A DNA stretch of 64,000 nt from Patella vulgata (taxonomy: Eukaryota; Mollusca; Gastropoda; Patellidae). The stretch spans positions 33,884,593 to 33,948,592 of the forward strand of contig NC_065882.2 in assembly GCF_932274485.2 (NCBI RefSeq). The letters run 5' to 3'. The translations under genes were made by a program, and so were the position numbers. The notes below the pieces were generated by a model that worked only from the letters and a program-made list of their open reading frames with translations, had not been told where the DNA came from and made no database searches. Every line of letters starts with the position of its first letter. The stretch's first letter is position 1. Below are positions 11,690 to 23,415 of this stretch, in pieces.

Positions 11690-13640
11690 TGTGGACACTC
11701 TGCAGGTCACAATTCTTATCCGATTTCAATGAAACTTGAAATATAGGTTTATCTCCCTAGATCTCGGTTCCTTTCGATATTGTATCGGACCATAACTTCC
11801 TGAATTATGGCCCCTGATTGTACGAAAAATCGCGTTTTTTAGCTTGTGGACCCTATAGAGGTCATAATTTTTATCCGATTTCAAAAAACGTTTTATAAGA
11901 TGGTTGAGTTCGAATTTCGTGAAAATCAGCCCAAAACTGACAGACAAAATGGCCGCCCCTCGTTCTCAAAAAGCGTAAAAATATGGTATATCAAGGTTGT
12001 GGACCCTCTAGAGGTCACAATTTTCTCCTGATTTTGATGAAACTTGAAATGTAAGTTTATAACCCAAAGATCTCGGTTCCTGTCAATATTCCCGCATATC
12101 GGACCTTAACTTCCTGAATTATATCCCCTGATTGTACGAAAAATCGCGTTTTTAGCTTGTGGACCCTATAGCGGTCATAATTTTTATCCGATTTAAAAAA
12201 ACATTTGAATATATCACCGTTTCACCCTAAGGATGGTTGAGTTCTTATTTCGTGAAAATCGGTCTAAAACTGACAGACAAAATGTCCGCCCTCGTTCTCA
12301 AATAGCGTAAAAATATGGTATATCAAGGTTGTGGACCCTCTAGAGGTCACAATTTTATTCTGATTTTGATGAAACTTGACATGTAAGTTTATAAACCAAA
12401 GATCTTGGTTCCTTTCGATATTCGCGGATATCGGGCTGTAACTTCTTGAATTATGGCCCCTGATGGTACGAAAAATCGCTTTTTGTTTAGCTTGTTCTTT
12501 ATCCAATTCTTGCAAATTGTGGGCCTATCCTGCCTGGCAACCGCTGGTTTAAAAGAATGTAGAGATGTACAAAATCTAACTAAATGGTATATTATTATAT
12601 TTTCTTCTGATTTTGATGAAACTTAAAATGTAAGTTTATAAACCAAAGATCTTGGTTCCTTTCGATATTCGCGCATATCGGATTGTAACTTCCTGAATTA
12701 TGGCCCCTGATTGTACGAAAAATCACGTTTTTAGCTTGAGGTCCCTCTAGAGGTCACAATTATTATCCGATTTAAGAAAACGTTTGAATATATCACCTTT
12801 ACACGCTAAGGATGGTTGAGTTTGAATTTATGAAAATCGGACCAAATCTGACAGACAAAATAGCCGCCCCTCGTACTCAAATAGCGTAAAAATATAGTAT
12901 ATCAAGGTTGTGGACCCTCATGAGGTGAAAATTTTCTTCTGATTTCGATGAAACTTGAAATGTAAGTTTATAACCGAAAGATCTTGGATCCTTTCGATAT
13001 TCGGGCATATCGGATAGTAACTTCCTGAATTATGGCCCCTGATTGTTCGAAAAATCGTGTTTTTAGCGGAATAAAATTGTGACCTCTACAATTTTATTCC
13101 CTTTAAAAAAAAGTTTGAATATATAACCGTTACACCTTAATGAAGGTTGGGTTTGAATTTCGTGAAAATTGGACCAAAACTGCCAGACGAAATGGTCGCC
13201 CCTCGAACGCAAACAGTGTAAAAATATGGTATATCAAGGTTGTGAACCCTCTAGAGCTCACAATTTTGATCCAATTTTTATGTAACTTGAAATGCATGTT
13301 TATAACCCAATACATCACTATTCCACCATAATGAAGGTTGAATTCGTATTTCGAGAAAATCGAAATGAAACTGCCCGACAAAATGGCCACTCTTTGTACG
13401 CAAATTGTGTAGAAGTATGTAATACGAAGGTTGTGGACCCTCTAGAGGTCACAATTTTTATCCGATTTTGATGGAACTTAAAACATATCTTTATATCCCA
13501 AAGATCTCTGTCCGTTTTGATATTTGCACATTTCAGGCCATAACTTTCTGGATTATTGCCCCTGATTGTACAAAAAATCCCGTTTGTTTTTAGCTTGTTG
13601 TCTATCCATCTCTTGCAAAATGTGGGCATATCCTGCCTGG
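11690..13640 (+). repeat. Family D pearl-like array of 160-175-bp modules
   Basis: Two module types alternate, each starting with GTGGACCCTnTAGAGGTCA and TATCCGATTT. Type alpha continues with GATGAAACTTGAAATG, GATCTCGGTTCCTTTCGATA and TATGGCCCCTGATTGTACGA. Type beta continues with TATATCACCGTTACACC, ACTGACAGACAAAATGGCCG and AATATGGTATATCAAGGTT. About five alpha-beta periods are present. The array ends with AAATGTGGGCATATCCTGCC and the palindrome CTGCCTGGCAG. Antisense ORFs of 60-100 aa recur because the modules do; I treat them as by-products. Related copies: 24046-24184, 24541-24955, 36200-36900. Confidence 0.7.
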
Positions 13641-14975
13641 CAGCCGCTGGTTTCGGATGCAGCTACTACTTTAGGCTATGCTACGGTTTTCGGTTCACAG
13701 TGCCTGGCAAGAACCTATGCAGTCCCTTAACATTAATGTTATGGAGCTCTTCCCAATCACTCTTGCGATTGAACATTGGGGCCATTTACTGTGCAACCGC
13801 AGAGTCCTTTTCCTGAAGGACAATGCATGTGTGGTCTATGTTCTCAACAAAATGACTTCTAAATGCTCTCATTTAATGACCTTAATACGCCGCATTGTCC
13901 TTGTTTGCATTTCAAATAATATCTTACTCCGTGCTAAACATATTGCTGGCAAATCAAACCTAGTTGCTGATCACTTATCTCGCTTTCAATTTCAGCAAGC
14001 CAGAATAGCGGCTCCGTGGCTGGATCCAGCACCACAGTCAATCCCTCCAGACTTGATCAAACTTTAACTGACACTGCTGCCTACCTTATGGATGCTAGCC
14101 TCCCAATCATCTTACCGCCGTGTCTGGACTATATTTTTAGACTTTTGCACAGACCAACACTTGGCCCCATCCTTTCCCATTCCTACCATTGTAAGCACTA
14201 ATTTTTGTGCCTACTTGTTTGATTTGGGTTACTCCCCATCAACCTTAAGTTCCTGTGCCTCTGCTCTAGCATTTGTCCAGAAATCCTTGAGCTATACAGA
14301 CACTATTAATTCCTTTTCTCTGCTTAACCTCCTACGTGGAGCATGTCGATTCCATCCCCAGTCGGATGAACGTTTACCAATTACACTATCATTATTAAAA
14401 TGCCTCTTGCATGCCGTTCCATTGTTCATTCCGCATCGCATTCTTTTACGAACCATTTTCTCACTCGCATTTGCAGGGTTCTTTCGCCTTGGTGAATTAG
14501 TGTTTAAATCATCCTTACACATGCAGAATATTCTTTGCGTTGGCAACATTTCAGTTTACATTTCATGCTTCCTCTGTCTCCGCCATTGAGATAGTGATGC
14601 ATCATTATAAACATAAAACCACATCTTCACCAACCCGATTATTTCTTAATTGTTCATGCACTTCCAAAATTACTTGTGCCCCCTGCAATCTTTGGTCATA
14701 TTTACAAGCTAGACAACACACCTTTGGGCCATTATTTCAATTTGCAGATGGCTCACCCGTACGTTACAATTTTGTCAATGCTAGCTTACACAAACTGGTG
14801 ACTTTCCATGGCTTAAATCCGGATCAGTTCAAGCTTCACTCCTTTCATAGCTGAGCTGCTACAACAGCATTTATGGCCGGTCTCTCTAAAGACCAAATTC
14901 GTGTTTTAGGTCGGTGGAAAAGCTCAGCTGTCCAAACTTATATTAGATTACCTTCTCTATCCTCTTGACCTCTAA
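13640..14975 (+). mobile_element. DIRS-type tyrosine-recombinase retrotransposon (fossil)
   Basis: The 3' part of a DIRS element. It begins in an RNase H domain (SDAATTLGYATVFG-like start, then DNACVVYVLNK and AKHIAGKSNLVADHLSR) and continues into a tyrosine recombinase. That includes an N-terminal SAM-like part (YRRVWTIFLDFC) and a C-terminal catalytic part ending in HSFHS, MAGLSKDQIRVLGRWKSS and VQTYIRLPS. The order RNase H then recombinase is the DIRS layout. The gag and RT regions are absent and the rest is broken in a few places. It abuts the 3' end of the family D array. Confidence 0.8.
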
Positions 14976-15479
14976 GTTCTATCTAACTTCCCCTGATCAG
15001 GGTCGGTTATGCCGGTTGACCTTTAGACTATTTGATTGTTTTTGAAGCTTGGATGTTAGCCTCACGCTCGAGTTCTAATCAACTCAACCTGGCGTGTGAC
15101 CCTCCCACACTCTCCCTATCATTCTATATCAGCTGCTTGCGCAGCCTCGTGCCTCTGGTTTCTCAGTTTGTCAACATTTTATGTAATTTCATTTGCGGAT
15201 CCCCCCAATATATATTTCACGGCTACGCCTCTGCCCAGTGCTATAGCCGGTAATCTGATACCATTATTGCTACCACTTCCTCTCATGATCCTCTATTCTT
15301 GGTGCCAATCATTCGGACATTCCTCCTGCCACCGGTCGACATATTTTGCTAAAGCCACTCGTATAATACTAATCAGTTTACTGAATCAAAAACCCACCAC
15401 TACACCGTCTATTTTCTTGGTATATATACTTATCACATGTTATGTATGCCCCCAGTGTGTATGTCGTTGCATGTTGGTT
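14976..15479. other. Sequence downstream of the DIRS fossil, nothing firm
   Basis: May include the 3' non-coding region of the DIRS element. A long ORF crosses it (15096-15860), but that ORF is mostly hydrophobic and low complexity, driven by the tandem repeats that follow. Confidence 0.35.
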
Positions 15480-15690
15480 TATATTTTAATACTGCTTATT
15501 TGTCCATTTTATTGTTATTTTGTATTACCATGTATACTATTGCCCATTTTATTGTTATTTTGTATTACCGTGTATACTATTGCCCAGTTTATTATTATTT
15601 TGTATTGCCATGTATACTATAATGTTATTCATCATTGTATTGCCATGTATACTATAATGTTATTCATCATTACTATATTGGGCCATTCCA
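15480..15690 (+). repeat. Tandem repeat, roughly 40-bp units
   Basis: Units of the form TGTATTACCATGTATACTAT + TGCCCATTTTATTGTTATTT repeat about three times. They are followed by two copies of a second unit (TGCCATGTATACTATAATGT + TATTCATCATT). Confidence 0.75.
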
Positions 15691-16083
15691 TGATCGTTTT
15701 GTTAAGCCCAACCCTCATTCAGTATTATTTCCATACTGTTTTGCTATTTTCCATTAATTTTGGATTTCACTTATATCATCCTAATTTTGTTATTTGTGAC
15801 CGTGTATATCAAAGTGAGTCGGAATACGCAAAATCAAATTTTGGACTAGAGACAAAATAAGTGAAAATACTGATTTTGATCGAAATTAAGATTTTCACAA
15901 AAATGAGTCTATAAATATACTATCTATCGACACAAAAGATCAAAATAGCAATAAAAGATTTTAGAACAACTTTATTTGAACGTTTTGTAAGAGTACCGTA
16001 TTCTTAATAGTAAGTGCAGGGGGACTGCACCACACAAAATTTACACAAAAACAAGTACACGGACAGGACATCATTCTCAAAAA
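15691..16083. other. AT-rich sequence, nothing recognised
   Basis: No ORF or repeat beyond the 11-bp target duplication of the next SINE at 16073-16083. Confidence 0.3.
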
Positions 16084-16465
16084 GGGGATCACGGTGGCTA
16101 AGTGGGTAAGGCGCTGGCTCGCTAGCCTGGAGGTCGGGTGTTCGATCCCTGCATTGGCCGAGAAAGTTCATCCAGATTTTCCGGCGTGGTTCCCCCTTGT
16201 CAGTGATGCAGGACGGAGGGCCTGACAAGGACAGCTGTCTAGTCATTCGGATGAGACGAAAAACCGAGGTCCCGTGTACACATTGGCGTGCACGTAAAAG
16301 ATCCCTTGACAGTTGGAATTCGATATAAGAGTAGGCCGTAGTGCCGCTGTCCGGGCAAAATTACCCTCATAGCACACTGTATGGCGTATGCCCGTCTTCA
16401 TTAGCCCAGTTCGGAGCAAAACAGTAGGACGTTAAACCCCATTTCATTTCATTTCATTTCATTTC
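16084..16465 (+). mobile_element. tRNA-derived SINE, family 1, full length
   Basis: 382 bp flanked by the exact 11-bp target duplication ATTCTCAAAAA (16073-16083 and 16466-16476). The head has an A box (GTGGCTAAGTGGGTAAGG) and a B box (GGTCGGGTGTTCGATCCC). The body contains GGTCCCGTGTACACATTGG and GGCGTATGCCCGTCTTCATT. The tail reads GGACGTTAAACCCCATTTC followed by (ATTTC)n. Perfect target repeats suggest a fairly recent insertion. Copies: 19469, 21563, 28094. Confidence 0.92.
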
Positions 16466-16476
16466 ATTCTCAAAAA

Positions 16477-17158
16477 AACACAAACATACAGACAATTCAA
16501 AACGAGTGAATGGATCCGGGGGCTAGCCGTAAGCGTCCACTTCGCTGTACAGTCCCGGGTCATTAGTGACACAGACTTCACTCAAATTTGAAAAACAATT
16601 AGGAATACAACCCAAAGAACCCATTGTGTAATGCCAGCATGAGTCATGATCTGCTATATGCTACACGAAATACGAATGTAAGGATATGTAGTAAAATTCA
16701 ACTATACAAGTAACCACATCGGTGAAATGTATAAAAAAAAAGTAGTCTAAACTCTTAAATTCAATAAAGAAACGCTTCACTATTCAATACAATTAGGGTA
16801 CATGTTCCATCGTCACAAAAAACAAAAACAAAACTGAATACAAAGAAGCAAGTAGGAAATGTAGACTGTCTCGAGGGACAGCCGTCTCTTAGAAGGTGAT
16901 AAAAAATCACAATAATAAAGGCGACAATCCAGATAAAATAACGTTAAAAGCTTAAAAACCATAAGTTCTAGCGACTAATCGGAATTATTAAGTTATGTAA
17001 TTGTACAATATATAATATATTAATATAATACCCCACACAAGAAATGCAAAACAGGCATGTTAAAGAAATCGTACTATGTAAGTGTATTTATAAAGGCATA
17101 ACATTAAGGGAGGTAATTCATACAGGGTTAGATAACTACAGAAAATATAAAATAAAAT
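16477..17158. other. Possible 3' region of the Penelope-like element, uncharacterised
   Basis: AT-rich with no supported ORF. It lies downstream of the RT on the minus strand, so it may be that element's 3' part. I looked for a GIY-YIG endonuclease here and did not find one. Confidence 0.3.
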
Positions 17159-18900
17159 TTAAATTGGATCATTATTATCCAGTATGTAGTCAGTTATATA
17201 CTTACAAGAAATGTCAAACTTGGTATGTTGAAGTAATGGAAGTTTTGAAATTTCTTTTAAAATGTGTATTTGTGTAGCGCCTTTGGTAGTGCATTTAAAG
17301 TAAAGAGATTTTATTCGAGAGAGAAATAGTTCTTTATTGTTACATATTGTCAAAAATCGAAATGCCTGTGCATAGAAAACACTATATAGCGTGGTATCTG
17401 GTATGTTACTATAGATTGACGGGTATTTTACTACTTCAAAACCAATTTTTTCCGTTTTGTCGAAAATACCAACATTAAATTTATTGTTAATTATATTGAT
17501 GTTAAGGCCAAGAACAGATGCATTTATAGTACCGGAATTTTCTTTATTTAATATTAGTTCAGGAGGATATATTTCACTTTTATATTTGTTGAAATTTCCG
17601 TTATCATTGATAGGTGTTATGTCATCAATGTATCGGAAGGTATAGTTTAGACTTTTAGCTACTTTGTAATCCGTTTTTCTTTTATGGTCTTGAAAGTCGA
17701 ATTCGTATTTATATAAATGTGCGTTTGCCATAAATGGGGCGGGGTCAGTTCCCATTGGCAAACCAATGGTTTGTTGCATTATCTGATCCCCAACCTCAAA
17801 TATGGCATTATCAATAAGGAAATGTATGATATTTTGAAATTTTTCTTTATTAAAAACTACAGTGTCGGCATTGGGACGTTTTATAATCCATTTAGCATCT
17901 TCGACATAAATGGCCATCAAGTTTCTGCCTTTCCCGAAAGTTCCATTAAAGGCTTTATCTACAAACCAATCTAAATTATCTTTAAGATCTGCATGTAGAA
18001 GCATAGTATACAAAGTAGAAAAATCGAACGTTTCTATTGTGTTTGCATTAATTTTTTTATTGTTTTTTTTCTAAAGTGTCTACTATAGGTTTATTTTTAT
18101 CAATTATAAAAAAACCTATTAATTCCAGTATAGCTACGAAGTGTTCTGCACCAAATGGCATGTTGGGTTTGGCATAATTTAAGCCCTTTGGTGATAGTCT
18201 TAGCTAATGGTTTCGTTTGGCAGATACTGGGGGATATTATATATCTGAATTTTACTGGGTTTTTATGGAATTTAGGTATAGAATAGATGTAAGGTAGTGC
18301 ATCTATTTTCACATTGTCTTTAATATCATTACTCCTGTTAAATGTATATTGGTTATGTCAAATATCTAGTTTAGTTAAATCCGTAATGCATTTATAAGTG
18401 TCATTATGGGTATTGGGCCAAAGTCCAACTTTAGTAAGAATATTTCTAATGTAGTATTTTTTACAGATAAAGGCAATATTATTGCTGGCCTTATCGACAG
18501 GCGTTAGAACAAATCTATCTTGAAGAGAAGCAAGACATTCAATTGCGGATGTATTATTTAGGACTTCGAAATTTATCAGACCAAGCTACTATGCATTTCC
18601 TGATTTAAGATTATTATGTAACTTTTTGAAATTAGTTTTACTAGGTTGTTCTCGAAATTGTGGTCCAAAGCGAAAAAGTTTTTTAAGATTTTTATCTTCA
18701 ACAATATCGAAATTTCCTGTCAGTATATGGTCATGAAACTTGTCTTTAAAGGGAGAGTTGGCGCATTGACATGTAGTATTATCGTAATTGTTAATAAATT
18801 CTTGTACGTTAAGGTTTTCAATAGTTTGATGGTAGTTAAATATTTTATTACGAATTGGAGGTAAAAATTTGTATACGACTGTAGGTGAAATTTTAGGAAT
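17159..18900 (-). mobile_element. Penelope-like element reverse transcriptase
   Basis: Reading leftwards, the order is an N-terminal region (INNYDNTTCQCANSPF, then HDHILTGNFDIVEDKNLKN near 18750), VLTPVDKASNNIAFICKKYY near 18460, PYIYSIPKFHKNPVKFRYI near 18260, IETFDFSTLYTML at about 18030, then the open 284-aa ORF 17159-18013. That ORF has QTIGLPMGTDPAPFMANAHL and FRYIDDI, the RT palm motifs (YxDD form YIDD). Motif spelling and spacing match the Penelope-like/telomerase-related RT group rather than LINEs. The N-terminal half is in more than one frame, so the copy is probably dead even though the palm is open. No endonuclease domain was seen. Confidence 0.78.
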
Positions 18901-19468
18901 AGTATCTGGTATAGATTCAATTACTGATCGGTCTAATCAGTCCTATTTCTTAAAATTCTCGGCGAAATTAGTTATTTTTCTTCGCTCGCTGCAGGACGAT
19001 CGGTCATTCCTCATGCATAATAATTGGCATCGTTGTAAAGCGGAGAATCTCTAGTTTACAAATATGATCAAATTAATGTCGATGAATTGATTTTGAACGG
19101 ATACAATCGAGTTTTAAAAAGCCCCTAAAAAATATAAACCACCGCCGCTTGTTGCTATGCTGTCTACACAGCTCGTTTGCTGATTGGCCCAGATACCAAG
19201 TGAAAAGCATTATGGTTACTGGCTGACTCGAGCGGGCGATAAATATTTGGTTTTGGCAGAACAGAATTAATTCTGATCGTATATAGATTGCCGTTGAGTG
19301 TTAATCCAAACAACGTGGCTGATTATGTAAATTAATTGACATGCAAGTGGGTGTCATTGGGTAATACTAATCAACTGTCACGGGTCAATGATAAAGCCGT
19401 CGACAACTCCTTATTTACTCCAAATAATTAATCCAAGCGGTGATTATTTGATATCTCATATCATCTTT
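18901..19468. other. Upstream flank of the Penelope-like element, nothing firm
   Basis: No recognised gene. It ends in the 11-bp target duplication ATATCATCTTT of the next SINE. Confidence 0.3.
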
Positions 19469-19754
19469 CTGCATTGGCCGAGAAAGTTCATTCCGATGTT
19501 GCAGGACGGAGGGCCTGACAAGGAAAGCTGTCTAGTCGTTCGGATGTGACGAAAAACCGAGGTCCCGTGTACACATTGGCGTGCACGTAAAAGATCCCTT
19601 GGCAGTTGGAATTCGATATAATAGTAGGCCGTAGTGCCGCTGTCCGGGCAAAATTTCCCTCATAGCACACTGTATGGCGTATGCCCGTCTTCATTAGCCC
19701 AGGTTAGGAGCAGAACAGTAGGACGTTAAACTCCATTTCATTTCATTTCATTTC
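19469..19754 (+). mobile_element. SINE family 1, 5'-truncated
   Basis: Begins at CTGCATTGGCC, inside the B-box half of the head, and also lacks about 35 bp of the body. Otherwise it follows the 16084 copy to the (ATTTC)n tail. The 11-bp target repeat ATATCATCTTT is at 19458-19468 and 19755-19765. Confidence 0.88.
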
Positions 19755-19765
19755 ATATCATCTTT

Positions 19766-20107
19766 AAAAAAAATAATTTATAGGCCTTAAATAGAAATAA
19801 AGAAAATGGCCAATAATTTTCTTTTCGAAGAGAATTTTATTGATAGATGAATTCCCTTTACTGTCGCTTCTTCATACGACATGCAAAGTAAGGAATGCAT
19901 CTCGGATATTATTGTTTAAAATTTTCTTATCACCAGGGGTCGAAAATATGAGAACGACCAGCGAACCGAATTGCGACGATTCTCGAGTTGGCCATTGTTT
20001 AATTTCATCAAAGCCAGAATGCATGAAAGTGAACGTAAGTATTTCTTGACTGTGAAATCGACATTTCTATAGGGACTCATATTTTGATACCGTTACGGTA
20101 CCTGAAA
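19766..20107. other. Intronic spacer, nothing recognised
   Basis: No supported feature until the target repeat GTACCTGAAA at 20098-20107. Confidence 0.3.
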
Positions 20108-20364
20108 GTAGAGAGAGAGAGAGATGGGGTTTAACGTCCACTCGACACAAACTAGGTCATTTCGGGACTAACATAATTTTATTTCAATAATTGGCTTGCG
20201 CGTAGGGGAGGAAACCGGAGGACCCGGAGAAAACCCACGAAGTTGGACAGGCGACCCTACTCCTTGCCACGTACAACCGGGGATTCGAAACCACGCCAGT
20301 CGACTCAATGACAGACTGTATGATACAGCGCGCGCACGCTAACCATTCAGCCATCCACCCCCCC
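20108..20364 (-). mobile_element. tRNA-derived SINE, family 2, minus strand
   Basis: Reverse complement of the 4434 copy: (GA)n tail at left, then GGGGTTTAACGTCC, and the tRNA-like head at right with B box GGGATTCGAAACC. Flanked by the exact 10-bp target repeat GTACCTGAAA (20098-20107, 20365-20374). Confidence 0.9.
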
Positions 20365-20374
20365 GTACCTGAAA

Positions 20375-20821
20375 ATAATAATAGACCTATCATACAAGCA
20401 AAATTGTATTTTAATTCACGTTTTAAATGAACACGCGTACAGCTGTGGCGGCTTCTTTGATGATTATCCAATCAACAATCTTAATCTCCTGACCACTAGC
20501 TGGCACTAGGGTGCTAATCAATTGATTAGATTACCTGTTAATCTCACCAAAGTTATAATATACACAACAGACTACTAATGTATAGATTATTCTTCAGTAT
20601 AACACTATCATGGGATTATGCCGCATGTCACGAAAGGAGAGCATTTACTACTATTTTCATCGTCAGCACCCTTGAAATCCTAAATAAAAAAAATATTAAA
20701 CGACAAAATAGCAAATAAATGGCGGATCAAATTTTTACAAAACAAATATACTATCGCAGGCGCAATGACTGCCGTTCAATTTGGATTGTTCGAGTATTTC
20801 ACCAAACACAATAAACATGCA
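20375..20821. other. Intronic spacer, nothing firm
   Basis: Contains the palindromic phrase TAATCAATTGATTAGATTA near 20515 and no supported gene. Confidence 0.3.
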
Positions 20822-21303
20822 TTATGCAGGAGCTAAGTCTGTCAGTTGCAGTTATATGTTATACAGTCTTTTAATTAGACATTTATTAAAATGCCTTCTG
20901 ATGTGTCCGATTTTAGACAAATTTAAATCTGATCGACTGTTCAACAATGCTTGGTGATTAACCGTAAAAATGGATAAGCGAGACTTGTCTATTATCGTTA
21001 CAACAGTAACAATGACAACTAAAACTACAGTCTTATTCAAATGATATTTTTCTTGTTTTCTTGGCTCAGAGTAAAGCAACTTTACTGAAATTTTCAACAT
21101 TTTCTCTTTACATTATCTATTTTTAACTATTATAGCGCGTAGTGTCAGCTCTAATCTTTAACAATGACGCTTAATAATTGATTAGAATATACAATAAAAC
21201 AAATTCAAAATTGGGCATATTACTTTATATTCATATTACATTTATAATATGCGCTTTCTGACCCACTTTCGTCTATTCAAAAGAATAGAGCTAATCACCC
21301 TTT
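20822..21303. mobile_element. MITE related to the 26892-27406 element
   Basis: Left end AGGAGCTAAGTCTGTC; right end includes TTCATATTACATTTATAATA and AATAGAGCTAATCACCC, followed by TTAA. The ends and the TATAATATGCG phrase match the copies at 26892-27406 and 58248-58630. The left boundary lacks a clear TTAA, so extents are approximate. Confidence 0.5.
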
Positions 21304-21458
21304 AAACAGTTCACCCATTGAACTATATTTGGAATTACTCCTTTAAATTGAATAATACCTAAAAGGAAGTTTAGCCTTCTTCAAGTTTAAAATTCCTGTT
21401 GTGCTGATAACTTTGCCATACTTTCAAGTGCATAATTATTGCTGACATCAACATTTTT

Positions 21459-22429
21459 GTCACCCGCCTTTCGAAGAAAGCAGGGGACTATTAAAATGGA
21501 CCTGTTTGTCTGTCTGTTCACCAAGCCATTAGGGACACAATAACTCTTCTTCTAATTGAGGTTGGGATGACGTAGCTAAGTGGGTAAGACGCTGGCTCGC
21601 TAGCCTGGAAGTCGCGTGTTCGATCCCTGCATTGGCCGAAAAAATTCATTCAGATTTTCCGTCGTGGTTTCCCCCTTGTCAGTGATGCAGGATGAAGGGC
21701 CTGACAAGGACAGCTGTCTAGTCGTTCGGATGGGACGAAAAACCGAGGTCCCGTGTACACATTGGCGTGCACGTAAAAGATCCCTTGGCAGTTGGAATTC
21801 GATATAATAGTAGGCCGTAGTGCCCCTGCCCGGGCAAAATTTCCCTCATAGCACACTGTATGGCGTATGCCCGTCTTCATTAGCCCAGTTTAGGAGCAGA
21901 ACAGTAGGACGTTAAAACCCATTTCATTTCATTTCATTTTCTAATTGAGGTAGAATGTTTAAACTTGGTGTAGTTGTTGATTGGGTGAATGGCTTGATGG
22001 AGTTCGAAGATGCCCATTTTATGTTTAGGATCAGCAGAGATAAGCAATTTGATTGGTTGATTGGTCATAATGTGGCCCAATATATGACCTTTGTCACCAT
22101 TCTTAAGCCAAGTTTGTTAAACTTTTGTCGCTCTTAAGTGATATTTTTGGCTTCCTGGCTTGGTTAGCTAACTTTTAGGCTTTGTTTCAACTATGGACTC
22201 TTAAGTTTTAAATATCATCACAAATTAGTGCTAATTAATAAACTCTTAATAGACATTAGTACAACATTTTATGCTCTTAAGCAGTCATTTTGTGCACTGT
22301 AACTCATAGAAATGGTGTTATAAAGAAAAATAACCCCGGACAAGACAATTTAATCAAATCCGCTCAAATGTCATTATGTGACCCAAAATTTGACCTTTGA
22401 CCCTTGTCACCTTTGAACCACTCTTAATT
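21459..22429 (+). repeat. Family E repeat, first copy (interrupted)
   Basis: Opens with GTCACCCGCCTTTCGAAGAAAG, containing the hairpin CTTTCGAAGAAAG, then GGGGACTATTAAAATGG and a TGTCTGTCTG tract. Modules of 'GGACACAATAACTCT..CTAATTGAGG..TAGAATGTTTAAACTTGG' follow. A family 1 SINE sits inside it. It lacks a clear 3' end and runs into the second copy. Confidence 0.6.
21563..21938 (+). mobile_element. tRNA-derived SINE, family 1
   Basis: Near full length. A box GTAGCTAAGTGGGTAAGAC, B box GTGTTCGATCCC, (ATTTC)n tail. The exact 13-bp target repeat TTCTAATTGAGGT (21550-21562 and 21939-21951) lies within a family E module. Confidence 0.9.
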
Positions 22430-23371
22430 GTCCCCCGCCTTTCGAAGAAAGCAAGGGACTATTAAAATGGGTTCGTCTGTCTGTCCGTCACACTTTTTGG
22501 GACACAATAACTCTCCCTCTAATTGACCTAGAATGTTCAAACTTGGCATAGGTGTTTATTATGTCGATGCCTTGATGGAGTTCGAAGATGAGCATTTTCG
22601 GCTTAGGGTAAGCAGAGATAAGCAATATGATTGGTTGATGCTTTGGGACACGATAACTTTAGTTCTAATTACGTGAGAGTGATGAAACTTGGTGTATAGT
22701 TTCATTACATCAATACCTTGACTAAGTTCGATAATGAGCATTTTCTGCTCAGAGTAAGCAGAGCGATAAGCAATTTGATTGGCCGAGATTTTGGAACACA
22801 ATAACCCTCCTTCTAATTGGGCTAGAATGTTCAAACTTGGTGTAGATGTTTATTAGGTCAATGCCTTCATGGAGTGTGAAGATAAGTATTTTCTGCTCAG
22901 GATAAGCAGAAATAAGCAATTTGATTGGTTGATGCTTTGGGACACGATAACTTTAGTTCTAATTAAGTGAGAATGATGGAACTTGGTGTATAGTTTCATT
23001 ACATCAATACCTTGACTAAGTTCGATGATGAGATTATTCTGCTTAGCCTAAGGATCAAAAATCATTTTCATTGGTCAAGACTTTGGAACATAAAAACTCT
23101 TCTTCTAATTGAGGTAGAATGTTTAAACTTGTTGTAGATGTTCGTCTTGACTTAGTTCAATGATTAACATATCGAGCTAAAGCTAAGCAGAGATAAGCAA
23201 TTTCCTTTGTCGATGCTTTGGGACAAGATAACTTTGATTCTATCTGATAGAGAGTGATAAAACTTAGTGTATAGTTTATAATCAGTTTGATTGCTTGATA
23301 CTTTTGAAAAAAATAGACGTGCGATTAATTGATATGTGTCATCTATTTATTTGGGGATTTTGGCGGGGGAC
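22430..23371 (+). repeat. Family E repeat, full length with inverted ends
   Basis: Starts GTCCCCCGCC with the CTTTCGAAGAAAG hairpin, then a GTCTGTCTGTCCGTCAC tract. About five 150-bp modules follow (TTTGGGACACGATAACTTTAG, GAATGATGGAACTTGGTGTA, GTAAGCAGAGATAAGCAATTT). It ends GGCGGGGGAC, the exact reverse complement of its first 10 bases. The layout parallels families C and D, with different sequence. Confidence 0.7.
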
Positions 23372-23415
23372 ATCAGCCTCACTATTGGCTTGTTAAGTAA
23401 TGGATCATGGCCGAA

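Noticed and set aside
11726-13629. Recurring antisense ORFs of 60-100 aa (phrases such as KIVTSRGSTT and FRTIRGHNS) in family D, also at 36573-36839
   Set aside because: They repeat because the 160-bp modules repeat; frames are interrupted between modules, both strands have similar ORFs, and no domain is recognisable.
15096-15860. 254-aa open frame, hydrophobic
   Set aside because: Its composition comes from the AT-rich 40-bp tandem repeat it crosses, and it has no motif; chance ORF.
17044-17277. Plus-strand ORF at the 3' side of the Penelope-like element as a possible GIY-YIG domain
   Set aside because: Wrong strand relative to the RT and no GIY or YIG motif.
20508-20545. TAATCAATTGATTAGATTA palindrome as a homeodomain site or MITE end
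   Set aside because: A short palindrome in AT-rich DNA, with no second copy found.
4434-21660. tRNA-like sequences with good A and B boxes (4434, 16084, 21563)
   Set aside because: These are SINE heads: followed by conserved bodies, tails and target repeats, and without a proper acceptor stem or anticodon arm.
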